64,000 nucleotides of DNA from Hyphomicrobiaceae bacterium (GCA_028066055.1 JALCBY010000013.1:4725-68724), one strand, 5' to 3'; counted from the first letter of the stretch, positions 26,909-36,293 are shown. Notes: a model not told the origin generated them from the sequence alone. Program-made: numbers and translations.

Positions 26909-27862
26909 TTAAAGGCCCTCGCCGATATCGAGATACTTGCGGCGGCGCGTGGCGCGGATTTCATCGCCACTCATACCGTCGAACTCGGAAAGGGCTGACG
27001 CCAATGCATCGCCGGTATCCGCGATCATGCGCTTGGGGTCGCGGTGGGCACCGCCCAGAGGCTCCGGCACGATGTCGTCAATGACACCAAACTGGCTCAA
27101 ATCCTGCGCCGTGATTTTCATGTTGATCGCGGCATCTTTCGCTCGGGCGGAGTCGTGCCAGAGAATTGACGCCGCCGCCTCGGGCGAGGCGACCGTATAA
27201 ATGGAATGCTCCAGCATGATCACCCTGTCGGCCGTAGCAATCGCGACCGCACCGCCGGAACCGCCTTCGCCGATCACGGCTGCGACGATCGGCACACCCA
27301 AATTCAGGCAACACTCGATCGACCGGGCAATGGCTTCCGCCTGACCTCGCTCTTCTGCACCGATACCAGGGTAAGCGCCTGCCGTATCCACGAGGGAGAC
27401 AACCGGTAGATTGAACCTGTCCGCGAGTTCCATGAGCCGGATGGCTTTGCGATAGCCTTCCGGACGCGCCATACCGAAATTGTGCTTGAGCCGGCTCTCC
27501 GTATCGGATCCCTTTTCCTGACCGATCACCACGACCGAACGGCCCCGAAGGCGGCCAAGACCCCCGATCAACGCGTGATCTTCGGCAAAATGACGGTCGC
27601 CGGCGAGCGGTGTATATTCCTCAAGCAGGGAATCCACGTAATCCATGCAGTGCGGGCGCTGGGGATGGCGCGCAACCTGGGTTTTTTGCCAGGGGTCGAG
27701 TTTGGAATATGTCGACTCAAGCGCATCATTCGCCTTCGCCTCAAGGCGTGCGATTTCGTCGGAGATCGACACGCTCTCGCCTTCACCGGTGAGCGCGCGC
27801 AACTCCGCAACCTTGTTTTCAATTTCGGCGATGGTTTTCTCGAAATCGAGATAGGTACGCAT
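26909..27862 (-). CDS. accA: Acetyl-CoA carboxylase carboxyltransferase subunit alpha
   Basis: AccA and AccD form the carboxyltransferase that makes malonyl-CoA for fatty acid synthesis. About 317 residues. N-terminal [18 protein letters not shown], then the crotonase-like core with [41 protein letters not shown] and [20 protein letters not shown], all standard for AccA. Two starts are possible: GTG at 27871, with AAGGGG seven bases upstream, and ATG at 27862; the latter gives the usual MRTYLDFEK start. accD and the biotin subunits are not in this window. Confidence 0.96.
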   Translation of the reverse strand: MRTYLDFEKTIAEIENKVAELRALTGEGESVSISDEIARLEAKANDALESTYSKLDPWQKTQVARHPQRPHCMDYVDSLLEEYTPLAGDRHFAEDHALIGGLGRLRGRSVVVIGQEKGSDTESRLKHNFGMARPEGYRKAIRLMELADRFNLPVVSLVDTAGAYPGIGAEERGQAEAIARSIECCLNLGVPIVAAVIGEGGSGGAVAIATADRVIMLEHSIYTVASPEAAASILWHDSARAKDAAINMKITAQDLSQFGVIDDIVPEPLGGAHRDPKRMIADTGDALASALSEFDGMSGDEIRATRRRKYLDIGEGL

Positions 27863-28016
27863 GATATCCACTTCTCAGCCCCTTAACCTGTTCCAAGTTA
27901 TATAGGCATGCTGTATCGCGATGGGTAGTCATAATCTGATTGCGGCCCTTCTGTGACAAGTCATTGCGGTTCTGGTTACCGCAAATTTGCACAACATTTT
28001 TCAGGGTTTACGCTGA

Positions 28017-28982
28017 CTAACCGCGGTTTCCGGCCCGCGCCAGAGGGTGATGTTGGTTGACGAGCGTCCGCAGCCGTTCTTCGAGCACGTGCGTATAGAT
28101 TTGTGTGGTCGAAATGTCTGCATGGCCCAAAAGCTGCTGCACCGATTTCAAGTCCGCACCGCGCTCGAGCAAATGACTGGCGAATGCATGGCGCAGGACG
28201 TGTGGCGACACGCTCTTGGGATCAAGGCCGGCGTCGCGGGCGAGGTCCTTGAGTTCCTGGGTGAAGCGCTGGCGCGTCAGATACCCCTGCCTCGAACGGG
28301 ATGGGAACAACCAATTGGATGCAGCGGCGGCACCTCCTGTTTCCGCGAGGGCGGCGGCATAAGCGTTGTGCGCCGCGATGGCCTTGTCGGTAAGCGGAAC
28401 GACGCGCTCACGCCCGCCCTTCCCGCGCACCATGACGACCCGTTCGCCTTGCCTGAACGCCTGGCGGGGAAGGGACACCAGCTCGCTGACCCGCAGGCCG
28501 GACGCATACAGTATTTCCATCAGACAATGCAGCCGGAGCGCCTTCAGCTGCTGTGGCCCATGTGTGGCAAGCGCCCGGTTTCGAGCTGTTTCAAGGAGCA
28601 TGTCGACATCGTCGACACTGAGGATTTTCGGCAGGGGCCGTGCGGGTTTCGGACTCTCGATTGATGCCGCGGGATCATCCTTGCGCAGGCCCTCCGCATA
28701 AAGAAAGCGGAAAAACTGTCTCAGCGCCGAGAGCTTTCGCGCCCGCGATGATGCGGCAAGCCCCCGATCTGACAGGGTTTCGAGATAGGACAGGATGTCG
28801 TCCGATGTCGCGTTCCCCGCATCTCTGCCGTGTCCTTGGACGAGCTTCAGAAAATCTCCCAAATCACGCCGGTAGGCTTCAAGCGTATTTGCGGCAGCGC
28901 CTCGTTCTGCGCTGAGCATCTCCAGAAATCCGTCCAAATGACGCAGGGCCGGAGGAGGGTGTGCCGGGCTGGATTTGCTCAT
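28017..28982 (-). CDS. xerD: Site-specific tyrosine recombinase XerD
   Basis: With XerC it resolves chromosome dimers at dif during division. 321 residues. The SAM-like N-terminal core-binding domain (LEAYRRDLGDFLKLVQ) is followed by the catalytic domain with Arg in ASGLRVSELVSL, Lys in VRGKGGRERVVPL, HVLRHAFASHLLERGADL (His-x-x-Arg), and HADISTTQIYTHV with the nucleophile Tyr. The placement beside aroK/aroB and upstream of accA is a known alphaproteobacterial arrangement, which favours XerD over XerC or a phage integrase. No dif site was found in the window. Confidence 0.93.
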   Translation of the reverse strand: MSKSSPAHPPPALRHLDGFLEMLSAERGAAANTLEAYRRDLGDFLKLVQGHGRDAGNATSDDILSYLETLSDRGLAASSRARKLSALRQFFRFLYAEGLRKDDPAASIESPKPARPLPKILSVDDVDMLLETARNRALATHGPQQLKALRLHCLMEILYASGLRVSELVSLPRQAFRQGERVVMVRGKGGRERVVPLTDKAIAAHNAYAAALAETGGAAAASNWLFPSRSRQGYLTRQRFTQELKDLARDAGLDPKSVSPHVLRHAFASHLLERGADLKSVQQLLGHADISTTQIYTHVLEERLRTLVNQHHPLARAGNRG

Positions 28983-29033
28983 GGAGGTACCTTGCTGCTC
29001 GAAGAGAGCGGTACGGACACATTCGACAATCGG

Positions 29034-29180
29034 TCAGTTGTTTTTCAACTTTACATTGCGCAACGGCTTGCTGATCTCTTTCGTATCCGGCTCAAAATAC
29101 GTCGCGAGAACGTACAGGCCACCGCCTCCGATACCCCCGAGTATCATCAGTACGAAAAGAAATCTGAACAGACTTGGCAT
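29034..29180 (-). CDS. Small conserved membrane protein (48 residues)
   Basis: A complete 48-codon frame from ATG at 29180 to TGA at 29034-29036. The protein begins MPSLFRFLFVLMILGGIGGG, a single membrane-spanning segment, followed by a short charged tail rich in Lys and Asn after YFEPDTKEISKPLRN. Similar tiny membrane proteins occur between xerD and aroK in many Hyphomicrobiales, so this is probably real despite its size. The function is unknown. It lies 51 bases upstream of xerD on the same strand and is divergent from aroK. Confidence 0.75.
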   Translation of the reverse strand: MPSLFRFLFVLMILGGIGGGGLYVLATYFEPDTKEISKPLRNVKLKNN

Positions 29181-29397
29181 TTATCGATTATTCGACGCTG
29201 AAAATTGACAATTGTTTCCGCGTGCCCGGCATACCACATATCGGGTGTCCGGTCAGATATCCCTTGCGGGCGGCCATTTGCACTTGCGCGAGAGGCTTGC
29301 TCCAACGGTCAAGGTAAAAGACGTTGTGGCACGGTGGCAACCCGCTCAATGCCGGATCGTGCGAAAAAATTGACGGAACAGGCAGAGAAAGGACGAT

Positions 29398-30018
29398 ATG
29401 CCGCCGAAACCTCAACCACGAAAACGCGCTGAAAACGGCGCCAGGCTCAAAGCGGTCAAGGAAGGTCTGGGCGACAAAAGCATTGTTCTGATTGGCCTGA
29501 TGGGCGCGGGGAAGACTGCTGTCGGGCGACGTGTCGCAACGCGCCTTGGATTGAATTTCGTCGACGCCGATACGGAAATCGAGCGTGCTGCGGGAAAAAG
29601 CATTTCCGAGATTTTTGCCGATCATGGCGAAACCTATTTCCGCAATGGCGAGCGGCGCGTGATTGCCCGTCTGCTTGGCGATGGTCCCCAGGTCCTGGCG
29701 ACAGGCGGCGGCGCCTACATGGATGAAGGCACCCGCGAGTTGATTGCCGAGGTCGGTATATCGGTCTGGCTCAAGGCGGACCTGAAAGTGCTCATGGAAC
29801 GCGTGGTCCGGCGCGATCACAGACCCCTGCTCAAGACTGAAGACCCGAAAGCTGTCATGCAACGCTTGATGGATGAACGCTATCCAGTCTATGCCAGCGC
29901 CGATATAACGGTCATCAGTCGCGACGTGCCTCATGAGGTCATCGTCGCGGAAATTGTCGATGCGCTGGAAACGCACCTCCATGAGGAGGTGGCGCAGCAG
30001 CACCGGCCTAGTGATTGA
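29398..30018 (+). CDS. aroK: Shikimate kinase
   Basis: Phosphorylates shikimate at O3 in aromatic amino acid synthesis. 206 residues. After a basic N-terminal extension of about 25 residues, it shows Walker A LIGLMGAGKTAVGRRVA, the shikimate-binding DADTEIERAAGKSISEIF and RVIARLL, and the GGG motif LATGGGAYMDE, with RPLLKTEDP as the lid. AAAGGA lies eight bases before the ATG. A TTGACA at 29205-29210 could be a -35 element, but no good -10 follows. Its stop overlaps a possible TTG start of aroB, and the two genes are clearly one operon. Confidence 0.95.
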   Translation: MPPKPQPRKRAENGARLKAVKEGLGDKSIVLIGLMGAGKTAVGRRVATRLGLNFVDADTEIERAAGKSISEIFADHGETYFRNGERRVIARLLGDGPQVLATGGGAYMDEGTRELIAEVGISVWLKADLKVLMERVVRRDHRPLLKTEDPKAVMQRLMDERYPVYASADITVISRDVPHEVIVAEIVDALETHLHEEVAQQHRPSD

Positions 30019-30047
30019 AGCGATTCACAGGGATCGCGGAAACGAAA

Positions 30048-31166
30048 GTGCAGGAAATAGCAAATACCAACGTTCGTGTCGTTCCCGTCGGTTTGGGCGA
30101 ACGCAGTTACGACATTGTCATCGGTGATGGCGTTCTGAGCCAGTCACGCGATCTGATTGCCGAGCGCCACGGCGCGCGCCAATGCGCAATCGTCTGTGAT
30201 GCGAACGTAGCCAGGTTTCACCTGGAGACGTTACGGGCCGTCTTGGAAGATCTGTGTGCCGGTGTGGTGACGCTGGAACCCGGTGAAAGTACGAAGAGTT
30301 TCTACGAACTCGGGCCCTTGTGTGAAAATCTGCTCGAACTCGGTATCGAGCGTGGCGACCTCGTGATCGCGTTCGGAGGCGGCGTCGTTGGCGATATCGG
30401 CGGGTTCGCGGCGAGCATTTTGCGTCGCGGCGTCGATTTCGTGCAGATCCCCACGACGTTGCTGTCGCAGGTAGATTCATCCGTGGGCGGAAAAACCGGG
30501 ATCAACACGCCTCAGGGCAAGAACCTGATCGGGACATTTTATCAGCCACGACTCGTCATCGCAGACACCGCACTGCTGGAGACACTGCCCGAACGCCAGT
30601 TCCGGGCGGGTTATGCGGAAGTCGCCAAATACGGACTGCTCGGCGACGCAGACTTCTTCGGCTGGCTGGAGCAGAACTGGCGGGACGTCTTTTCCGGCGG
30701 TCCCGGACGTATTCACGCGATCGAAATGAGCTGCAAGGCCAAGGCGGCCATTGTCGAGGCCGACGAACGCGAGGAAAGCTTACGCGCTCTGCTCAATCTC
30801 GGGCACACCTTCGGCCATGCACTCGAAGCGTTCGCCGGCTACTCCGACCGGCTGCTTCACGGCGAGGCCATTTCCATCGGCATGGCAATGGCGTTTGAGT
30901 TTTCCAACGAGCTGGAATTGTGTCCGGGTCAGGATGCACAACGCGCGATACGTCATCTGGAAGCATGTGGATTGCCGACACGCGCAGAACAAATCCCCGG
31001 AGGCAAACCGACACCTCAAGAACTCCTGACGCTGATGGCGCAGGACAAAAAGGTTCTCTCAGGCGTTCTGACGTTCATCCTCGTGCGCGGGATCGGCGAA
31101 GCCTTCGTCGAGCGCGGCGTGGACATGGACAAACTTGAAGACTTTCTAACCCGCAAATGTAGCTGA
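30048..31166 (+). CDS. aroB: 3-dehydroquinate synthase
   Basis: Second step of the shikimate pathway, converting DAHP to dehydroquinate with NAD and a metal. About 372 residues. Key stretches are GGGVVGDIGGFAASILRRGV, IPTTLLSQVDSSVGGKTGIN and ALLNLGHTFGHALEA with the metal ligand His, and GEAISIGMA. The start is uncertain: TTG at 30015 overlaps the aroK stop, while GTG at 30048 has GGAAACG just upstream and gives a more typical N-terminus; I chose the latter. The CNNM/CBS gene follows two bases after the stop, so aroK-aroB-CNNM form one unit. Confidence 0.95.
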   Translation: MQEIANTNVRVVPVGLGERSYDIVIGDGVLSQSRDLIAERHGARQCAIVCDANVARFHLETLRAVLEDLCAGVVTLEPGESTKSFYELGPLCENLLELGIERGDLVIAFGGGVVGDIGGFAASILRRGVDFVQIPTTLLSQVDSSVGGKTGINTPQGKNLIGTFYQPRLVIADTALLETLPERQFRAGYAEVAKYGLLGDADFFGWLEQNWRDVFSGGPGRIHAIEMSCKAKAAIVEADEREESLRALLNLGHTFGHALEAFAGYSDRLLHGEAISIGMAMAFEFSNELELCPGQDAQRAIRHLEACGLPTRAEQIPGGKPTPQELLTLMAQDKKVLSGVLTFILVRGIGEAFVERGVDMDKLEDFLTRKCS

Positions 31167-31168
31167 AA

Positions 31169-32440
31169 ATGACCCTAGAACTCGCTCTGATCGCAGGCAT
31201 CGTCTGTCTGCTTATACTGATATCCGCCTTCTTCTCCGGTTCGGAAACCGCGCTGACCGCAGCCTCGCGAGCCCGCATGCACGCGCTTGAACAGGACGGC
31301 TCGATGCGCGCGCGGATCGTAAGCCGGCTCATGGGAAATCCAGAAAGTCTTATTGGTGCGATTCTGCTGGGAAACAACCTGGTGAACATTCTGGCGTCGG
31401 CCCTGGCGACAAGCGTGTTTCTCGGCCTGTTCGGAGAGGCCGGAGTTGTGTACGCCACATTGTTGATGACAGCTCTTGTGTTTGTCTTCGGCGAAGTGAT
31501 GCCAAAGACATTTGCCATTACGAATCCGGACCGCGCTTCCCTTTTCGTTGCACCGGCCGTCCGCGTGCTGGTCGCGCTTCTGGGACCGATCACCAACGCC
31601 GTCCAGCTTCTCGTTCGGTTTTTCTTTCGGCTGTTCGGCCCCAAGATTTCGGAGAGCACCGCTGTCTTGTCCGCGCATGACGAACTCAGGGGCGCTATCG
31701 AGCTGCACCATATGGAAGGCGGTGTGGTCAAGACCGATCGCGACATGCTGGGAGGTGTACTCGATCTCATGGCGCTCGAGGTGGAAGACGTGATGATCCA
31801 CCGCACCAACATGCAGGCCATCAACGCCGACGATCCACCGGCGGAGATCGTCAGTCAGGTGCTGGGAAGCACATATACACGCCTTCCCCTCTGGCAGGGC
31901 GAACCGGAGAACATCGTCGGCATCCTGCACACAAAGACGTTGCTGCAGGCATTGCATGACGTGGATGGCAACTTTTCCAAGGTCGATCCGGTCGCCGTCG
32001 CGGCGACGCCCTGGTTCGTGCCCGAAGCGACATCGCTGAGGGCTCAACTCAACGCTTTCCTGAGGCGCAAGGAGCATTTTGCCCTGGTCGTCGACGAATA
32101 TGGCGAGGTGCAAGGTCTCGTGACGCTGGAGGACATTCTGGAGGAGATCGTCGGCCAGATCACCGATGAGCATGACGATCTCGAAATGGGAATCCGCCAC
32201 CTCCCCGATAACAGCGTCCAGATCGACGGTTCGGTTCCGACGCGTGACCTCAACCGGGCAATGGACTGGGATCTCCCCGAAGACGAGGCAACAACCGTCG
32301 CCGGGCTTGTGATTCATAAGTCGCAGACCATTCCCCAGCCCGGTCAGGCATTCACGTTCGACGGCTTCCGCTTCGAGGTGTTGCGCCGCCACCGCAACCG
32401 GATAACGGCGCTGAAAGTGACCAAACTACAGAGTGCCTAG
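31169..32440 (+). CDS. CNNM/CBS-domain membrane protein (HlyC/CorC family)
   Basis: 423 residues. An N-terminal CNNM (DUF21) domain with about four membrane segments (LALIAGIVCLLILISAFFSG, then SETALTAASRARM, LLGNNLVNILASALATSVFL) is followed by two CBS domains (MIHRTNMQAINADDP and FALVVDEYGEVQGLVTLEDI with LEEIVGQITDEHD) and a C-terminal CorC/HlyC domain (IDGSVPTRDLNRAM). Members are CorB/CorC-type magnesium or cobalt transport or efflux proteins; the older name hemolysin is misleading. The gene consistently follows aroB in Hyphomicrobiales, though a functional link is unknown. Confidence 0.9.
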   Translation: MTLELALIAGIVCLLILISAFFSGSETALTAASRARMHALEQDGSMRARIVSRLMGNPESLIGAILLGNNLVNILASALATSVFLGLFGEAGVVYATLLMTALVFVFGEVMPKTFAITNPDRASLFVAPAVRVLVALLGPITNAVQLLVRFFFRLFGPKISESTAVLSAHDELRGAIELHHMEGGVVKTDRDMLGGVLDLMALEVEDVMIHRTNMQAINADDPPAEIVSQVLGSTYTRLPLWQGEPENIVGILHTKTLLQALHDVDGNFSKVDPVAVAATPWFVPEATSLRAQLNAFLRRKEHFALVVDEYGEVQGLVTLEDILEEIVGQITDEHDDLEMGIRHLPDNSVQIDGSVPTRDLNRAMDWDLPEDEATTVAGLVIHKSQTIPQPGQAFTFDGFRFEVLRRHRNRITALKVTKLQSA

Positions 32441-32451
32441 ATTTCGGCCGG

Positions 32452-33387
32452 TCAGGTCTCCTGTTTGTTGACGAACCGGGCGACCGGCTGCAGCAGTTGC
32501 GGTGACAGGTAGATCGGGAACTGGCCAACGGCAATGTAGAGCCAGGTCATGTCCGGTACGACTCCTCCGGTTCCGGCCAGCATGAGGCCCATATTCCGCT
32601 GCGACGTCATCATGGCGATGGCGAAGGCGTTCTTTCGTCCGGTTCGTATGAAAGCGAAATACGAGACCACGAGGATCACCGCGTAGACGCCAAAGGCCAG
32701 AACAGTGAGCATAAGGACGGTCATCGGACGGGACAGCAGCGCCAAACCAACCTCCCCCATCACCGCTGCGATAAAGACGAACAGAACGAGGATGTTTACG
32801 CCATCCAGTTCATCACGATATCTGGTGACGGCAGCCTCTCCGACGAGACGGCGCAATCCGATACCTATGAAGGCGGAGCCGGTGAGAACGCCGAACAGCT
32901 TCAAACCCAGCGACAGCGGAGACAATGGCAGTTCGAGCCCCATGAGCGCGGCAAACATCGGTGCTGAAAACGGCGTAACGGCGGAACTCACAATGAAGGA
33001 AAGAAGGACGAGCGTTGCATCCAACCCCATGAGCGCGGCGAATGCGGGCGCTGCCATCATCGGCGAAGTGACCGCCTGCAGCATTAGGGCGAGGAAAAGG
33101 GCTGGGCTCACTGCTCCGACGTCGCTCGCCCAACACGCAATCGAAAACAGCAAGGGCACGACCAAGGTGGTCCAGGCCGAGGCAGCAACGACCAGGCCCG
33201 GTTTTTGAACATAGGATCGTGCGGCGCTGAAATCGATCCGGAGGAACGCAACGATGAGGACCGCGAACACCGCTTCCGTGACAAACGGCTTCAGATACGA
33301 CCCGAGTGCGGGAAGAAAAATGCCAATCAGAACCAGGGCGGTAACGGCGCGCGTCTTTTGTTTCCCCAGCCATGCCAGTAGTCCCAC
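32452..33387 (-). CDS. BASS-family (bile acid:sodium symporter-like) transporter
   Basis: About 311 residues with about nine or ten hydrophobic segments (TRAVTALVLIGIFLPALG, PALFLALMLQAVTSPMMAAP, LVLFVFIAAVMGEVGLALL and others). The pattern, including the repeated PxxAALMGLD/E segments and a late N-x-G-L-M-L-A-G stretch (SQRNMGLMLAGTGG), suggests the BASS/SBF fold, sodium-dependent carriers of organic anions such as pyruvate, pantothenate or keto-acids. I am unsure of the subfamily. The start is GTG at 33387, with AAAGGAG eight bases upstream; the upstream in-frame extension is not family-like. It is divergent from the ligase gene at 33511 across 123 bases, which suggests shared control. Confidence 0.7.
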   Translation of the reverse strand: MGLLAWLGKQKTRAVTALVLIGIFLPALGSYLKPFVTEAVFAVLIVAFLRIDFSAARSYVQKPGLVVAASAWTTLVVPLLFSIACWASDVGAVSPALFLALMLQAVTSPMMAAPAFAALMGLDATLVLLSFIVSSAVTPFSAPMFAALMGLELPLSPLSLGLKLFGVLTGSAFIGIGLRRLVGEAAVTRYRDELDGVNILVLFVFIAAVMGEVGLALLSRPMTVLMLTVLAFGVYAVILVVSYFAFIRTGRKNAFAIAMMTSQRNMGLMLAGTGGVVPDMTWLYIAVGQFPIYLSPQLLQPVARFVNKQET

Positions 33388-33510
33388 GCCATCGTCTCCT
33401 TTTACAGATATGCGATACGTGACCCTATGGACAGTTCGCTTGACCGGAGCGTTTGCATCTGTATTCGTCCACCCACAACCTCGCACTGATTTTCCCAGGG
33501 AGATAGCCCG

Positions 33511-35037
33511 ATGCTTCCAATTGAGCACTTTCTTCGCGCTGCGGTGCGTTTCCCCGAGCGGATTGCAGTCAAGGATGGTACCAGGGAAACAACCTATGCC
33601 GAACTCGCCCGGCGCGCCAACGCGCTGGCCGCGGCCTTGCAGGAGATCGACCCGTCACCGCAGAGCCGTGTCGGCATTTGCGCCTACAACACGGTCGAAC
33701 ACCTGCTTGCGTGGCTGGCGACCTTTGCGGCTGGGAAGACATGGATCCCTCTCAACCCCAGAAACGGCAAAGACGAGCTCGGCCGCATCTGCCAGGTGAC
33801 GGAGCCCGGCATCGTGTTCACCGATGGGGATTGCGCGGAATTGATAGAATATGACGGCGCGCACCGCATCATCGGCAAACCGGGCGACACGTCGGGCGAC
33901 GCCGACACTCTCGACGGATTGATCACGAGATTTGAGGGCAAGGCGCCGACGCGCCTCGATCTGCCTCTTGATGGTGTACAGGCCATCAAATTCACCGGCG
34001 GGTCCAGCGGCCAACCCAAGGGCTGCGTCCAGACCTATCGCGTGTGGAACACCTGCATCGCCTCCATGCTTGCCGAGTTTGGCTTCGACCGGAATGACAG
34101 GAACCTGCTCGCCGCGCCCATGACCCATGGCACCAACACGCTCATCATGCCGACGTTTGCGGTGGGAGGCTGTCAGGTGTTCATGGGATCGCCGAAACCG
34201 GCAACAATTCTCGATGCGTTCGAGGACGAGCGCATCACCAGCGTTTTTCTGCCGCCAACCGTCATTTACATGATGCTTGAGGAGCCTGGCATCGCGGAAC
34301 GGGACTTCAGCGCCCTGCGACACCTGATCGTGGGCGGTGCCGCCATGCGCCCCGACGAAGTTACGCGTGCCATGGGCATCTTCAACAATGCGCTCGAAAC
34401 CTGTTACGGACAGACCGAAGCGCCGCAGATCGCGACCTGTTTGCGTGCCGAGGACTGGGCCGAGCCCGCCAACCGGGCGTCCACGGGGCGGGCCACGCTT
34501 TTAACACGCGTCGAGGTCATGGACGGAGACGGCAATATTCTGCCCCGCGGGGAGTCCGGCGAGATCGTCATCAAGGGCGATCTCGTGATGCAGGGATATC
34601 TCGACGCGCCGGACAAGACGAAGGAGACGATTGTCGACGGCTGGCTGCACACCGGTGACATCGGCATCATCGACGAGCGCGGCTTCGTCTTCATCAAGGA
34701 CCGCATTCGCGACGTCGTCATCACCGGAGGGTTCAACGTGTATCCGAGCGACGTCGAAGCGATACTCGGCCAACACCCCGCCGTGACCGAGTGTGTGGTG
34801 TTCGGCGTGCCGGACCGCAAATGGGGCGAAGCGGTGACTGCTGCCATCGAAGTACGAGACGGCGTGAAGGCAAGCGAGGAGGAAATCGTCGCTTTCATCA
34901 AAGACAAACTGGACTCGGTCAAGGCCCCGAAATCCGTTCACATCGTGGACCAGCTCCCGCGGAGCCCCGTTGGCAAGGTGCTGCGGCGTGAGGCGCGGGA
35001 GATGTTCCTGAGTAACGACGAGGAGCATGCTGCATGA
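33511..35037 (+). CDS. AMP-dependent acyl-CoA ligase
   Basis: 508 residues, ANL superfamily. The ATP loop appears as IKFTGGSSGQPKGCVQTYRV (consensus T-S/G-S-S-G-x-P-K-G), followed by the acyl pocket segment ETCYGQTEAPQIA, the hinge region GWLHTGDIGIIDERGFVFIK and KDRIRDVVITGGFNVYPSDV, and the catalytic Lys in RSPVGKVLRRE. It activates a carboxylic acid to its CoA thioester through an acyl-adenylate. AGGGAG precedes the ATG. The stop overlaps the start of the citryl-CoA lyase-like gene by four bases, so the ligase's product is probably the lyase's substrate. Confidence 0.88.
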   Translation: MLPIEHFLRAAVRFPERIAVKDGTRETTYAELARRANALAAALQEIDPSPQSRVGICAYNTVEHLLAWLATFAAGKTWIPLNPRNGKDELGRICQVTEPGIVFTDGDCAELIEYDGAHRIIGKPGDTSGDADTLDGLITRFEGKAPTRLDLPLDGVQAIKFTGGSSGQPKGCVQTYRVWNTCIASMLAEFGFDRNDRNLLAAPMTHGTNTLIMPTFAVGGCQVFMGSPKPATILDAFEDERITSVFLPPTVIYMMLEEPGIAERDFSALRHLIVGGAAMRPDEVTRAMGIFNNALETCYGQTEAPQIATCLRAEDWAEPANRASTGRATLLTRVEVMDGDGNILPRGESGEIVIKGDLVMQGYLDAPDKTKETIVDGWLHTGDIGIIDERGFVFIKDRIRDVVITGGFNVYPSDVEAILGQHPAVTECVVFGVPDRKWGEAVTAAIEVRDGVKASEEEIVAFIKDKLDSVKAPKSVHIVDQLPRSPVGKVLRREAREMFLSNDEEHAA

Positions 35038-35819
35038 GTAACAAGACGCAACCCTCAACACGTCTGGCCACCCACACCAACGACGAGCTTTACTATCGTG
35101 ACGACCCGGTGGTCGCCGAACTGATGGGAAATGTCTCCTTCACCGAGGCGATGTTCATGCACGTGATCGGGCGAAAGCCCACACCAGGCGAGGTCACGAT
35201 CCTCGATGCTGTTCTCGTCACGCTCATGGAGCACGGGCTGACCCCAAGTGTAATCGCCGCGCGCCTCACCTATCACTCCGCTCCCGAAGCGCTGCAGGCC
35301 GCGATGGCGGCCGGATTACTGAACGTCGGCTCCCAATTCATAGGCACCATGGAGAATGCGGCTAAATTGCTCGTTGCGCTCCTCGATGAAGAGGACGGCT
35401 TCGAGCCCGCCGCTCGACGAGCCGTCAAGGCCCTGCGCGAGACAAAACAGCCGCTTCCCGGTTTCGGTCATCATCTGCACAAGCCGGACGATCCGCGTAC
35501 GCCACGGCTGTTTGAAATTGCGTTGGCTCAGGAGGGCATTGAAGGAAAATACATCGATGCGATGAAACGCCTGTCGGCAATCGTCGATGATGAGCTTGGC
35601 CGCCACCTGACAATCAATGCCACGGGGGCTGTCGCCGCAGTCCTCCTCGAAATCGGGGTGGAACCGGACATCATGCGCGGGTTTGCAGTCGTGAGCCGCG
35701 CTGGCGGATTGCTGGCGCACATCCGCGAGGAACATGAGAACCCGACGGCACGGCATATCTGGGACGTGGTCGAGGAAACCGTTCCCTACGTTGGCGATGC
35801 TCCGATCGAGAAAGGTTAG
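35034..35819 (+). CDS. Citryl-CoA lyase-like (citrate synthase superfamily) protein
   Basis: 261 residues. It matches the short CCL/ACL-C group, which is related to the C-terminal part of ATP-citrate lyase and to citrate synthase: ELMGNVSFTEAMFMHVIGRK, LDAVLVTLMEHGLTPS, RLTYHSAPEALQAAMAAGL, PLPGFGHHLHKPDDPRTPR with the active-site histidines, and LTINATGAVAAVLLEIG. Members split citryl-CoA or a related 3-hydroxy-acyl-CoA into an acetyl-CoA-type thioester and a keto-acid. The stop overlaps by a few bases with the convergent acetyltransferase stop. Coupling to the ligase suggests a ligase-plus-lyase two-step cleavage of an imported acid; the actual substrate is unknown. Confidence 0.82.
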   Translation: MSNKTQPSTRLATHTNDELYYRDDPVVAELMGNVSFTEAMFMHVIGRKPTPGEVTILDAVLVTLMEHGLTPSVIAARLTYHSAPEALQAAMAAGLLNVGSQFIGTMENAAKLLVALLDEEDGFEPAARRAVKALRETKQPLPGFGHHLHKPDDPRTPRLFEIALAQEGIEGKYIDAMKRLSAIVDDELGRHLTINATGAVAAVLLEIGVEPDIMRGFAVVSRAGGLLAHIREEHENPTARHIWDVVEETVPYVGDAPIEKG

Positions 35820-36283
35820 GAACCTGCTCTAGTTTCAGGCCGCCACCGCATCAGAACCGCGCCGTTGCAGACCTCCAATGCGAATTGCGACGTACTCCGG
35901 ACGGCATCCGGTGCATCGTCACGGCTGATGATCTTAAATCCAAATCTCTCAAAGAACGGATCCGCGTCCATGGTGAGCAGATAAAAATCCGATAACCCCT
36001 CAGCCGACAATCGTTCCATGAGCGCGGTCATCATCGCGTAACCAGTTCCCCTGCCCCGGCCCACCTCAGGCACAACACAGGACCGGATGAAAGCGATACC
36101 TTCGACGGGCATCTCATAGCCGCAATAGCCGATCGGTTCGCCCTGTTCATCCGCGATCGCGAAGTAAACCCCACCGGAAGACGCAAGATCCGAGATCGGC
36201 ATGCCTACCTTCTCGAGCGCTGCAACGAAACCGGCATCGTCCGGCGAAATGGGATGGAGCTGCATTCTGTCGGCGCCTGCCAT
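35816..36283 (-). CDS. GNAT acetyltransferase, ArsN2-like
   Basis: About 155 residues. A single GNAT domain with the acetyl-CoA loop SCVVPEVGRGRGTGYAMMTA (R/Q-x-x-G-x-G/A), FYLLTMDADPFFERFGFKII, and the tail DDAPDAVRSTSQFALEVCNG. The L-L-T-x-x-A-x-x-F-F-x-R-x-G-F and R-D-x-A-P-x-x-(I/V)-R signatures match the arsenic-resistance acetyltransferase ArsN2 subgroup. No arsenic genes are near. The start at ATG 36283 lies just after the bolA stop, with AGGGA upstream; earlier in-frame ATGs overlap bolA. bolA and this gene are probably co-transcribed. Confidence 0.78.
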   Translation of the reverse strand: MAGADRMQLHPISPDDAGFVAALEKVGMPISDLASSGGVYFAIADEQGEPIGYCGYEMPVEGIAFIRSCVVPEVGRGRGTGYAMMTALMERLSAEGLSDFYLLTMDADPFFERFGFKIISRDDAPDAVRSTSQFALEVCNGAVLMRWRPETRAGS

Positions 36284-36293
36284 TCCAGCATCC

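Noticed and set aside
27964-27984. TTGCGGT/ACCGCAA hairpin after xerD
   Set aside because: Seven-base stem without a U-tract on either strand; not reported as a terminator.
31175-32392. 405-residue minus-strand frame opposite the CNNM gene
   Set aside because: Rich in His, Arg and Gln with no recognisable motifs; a shadow of the well-supported plus-strand gene.
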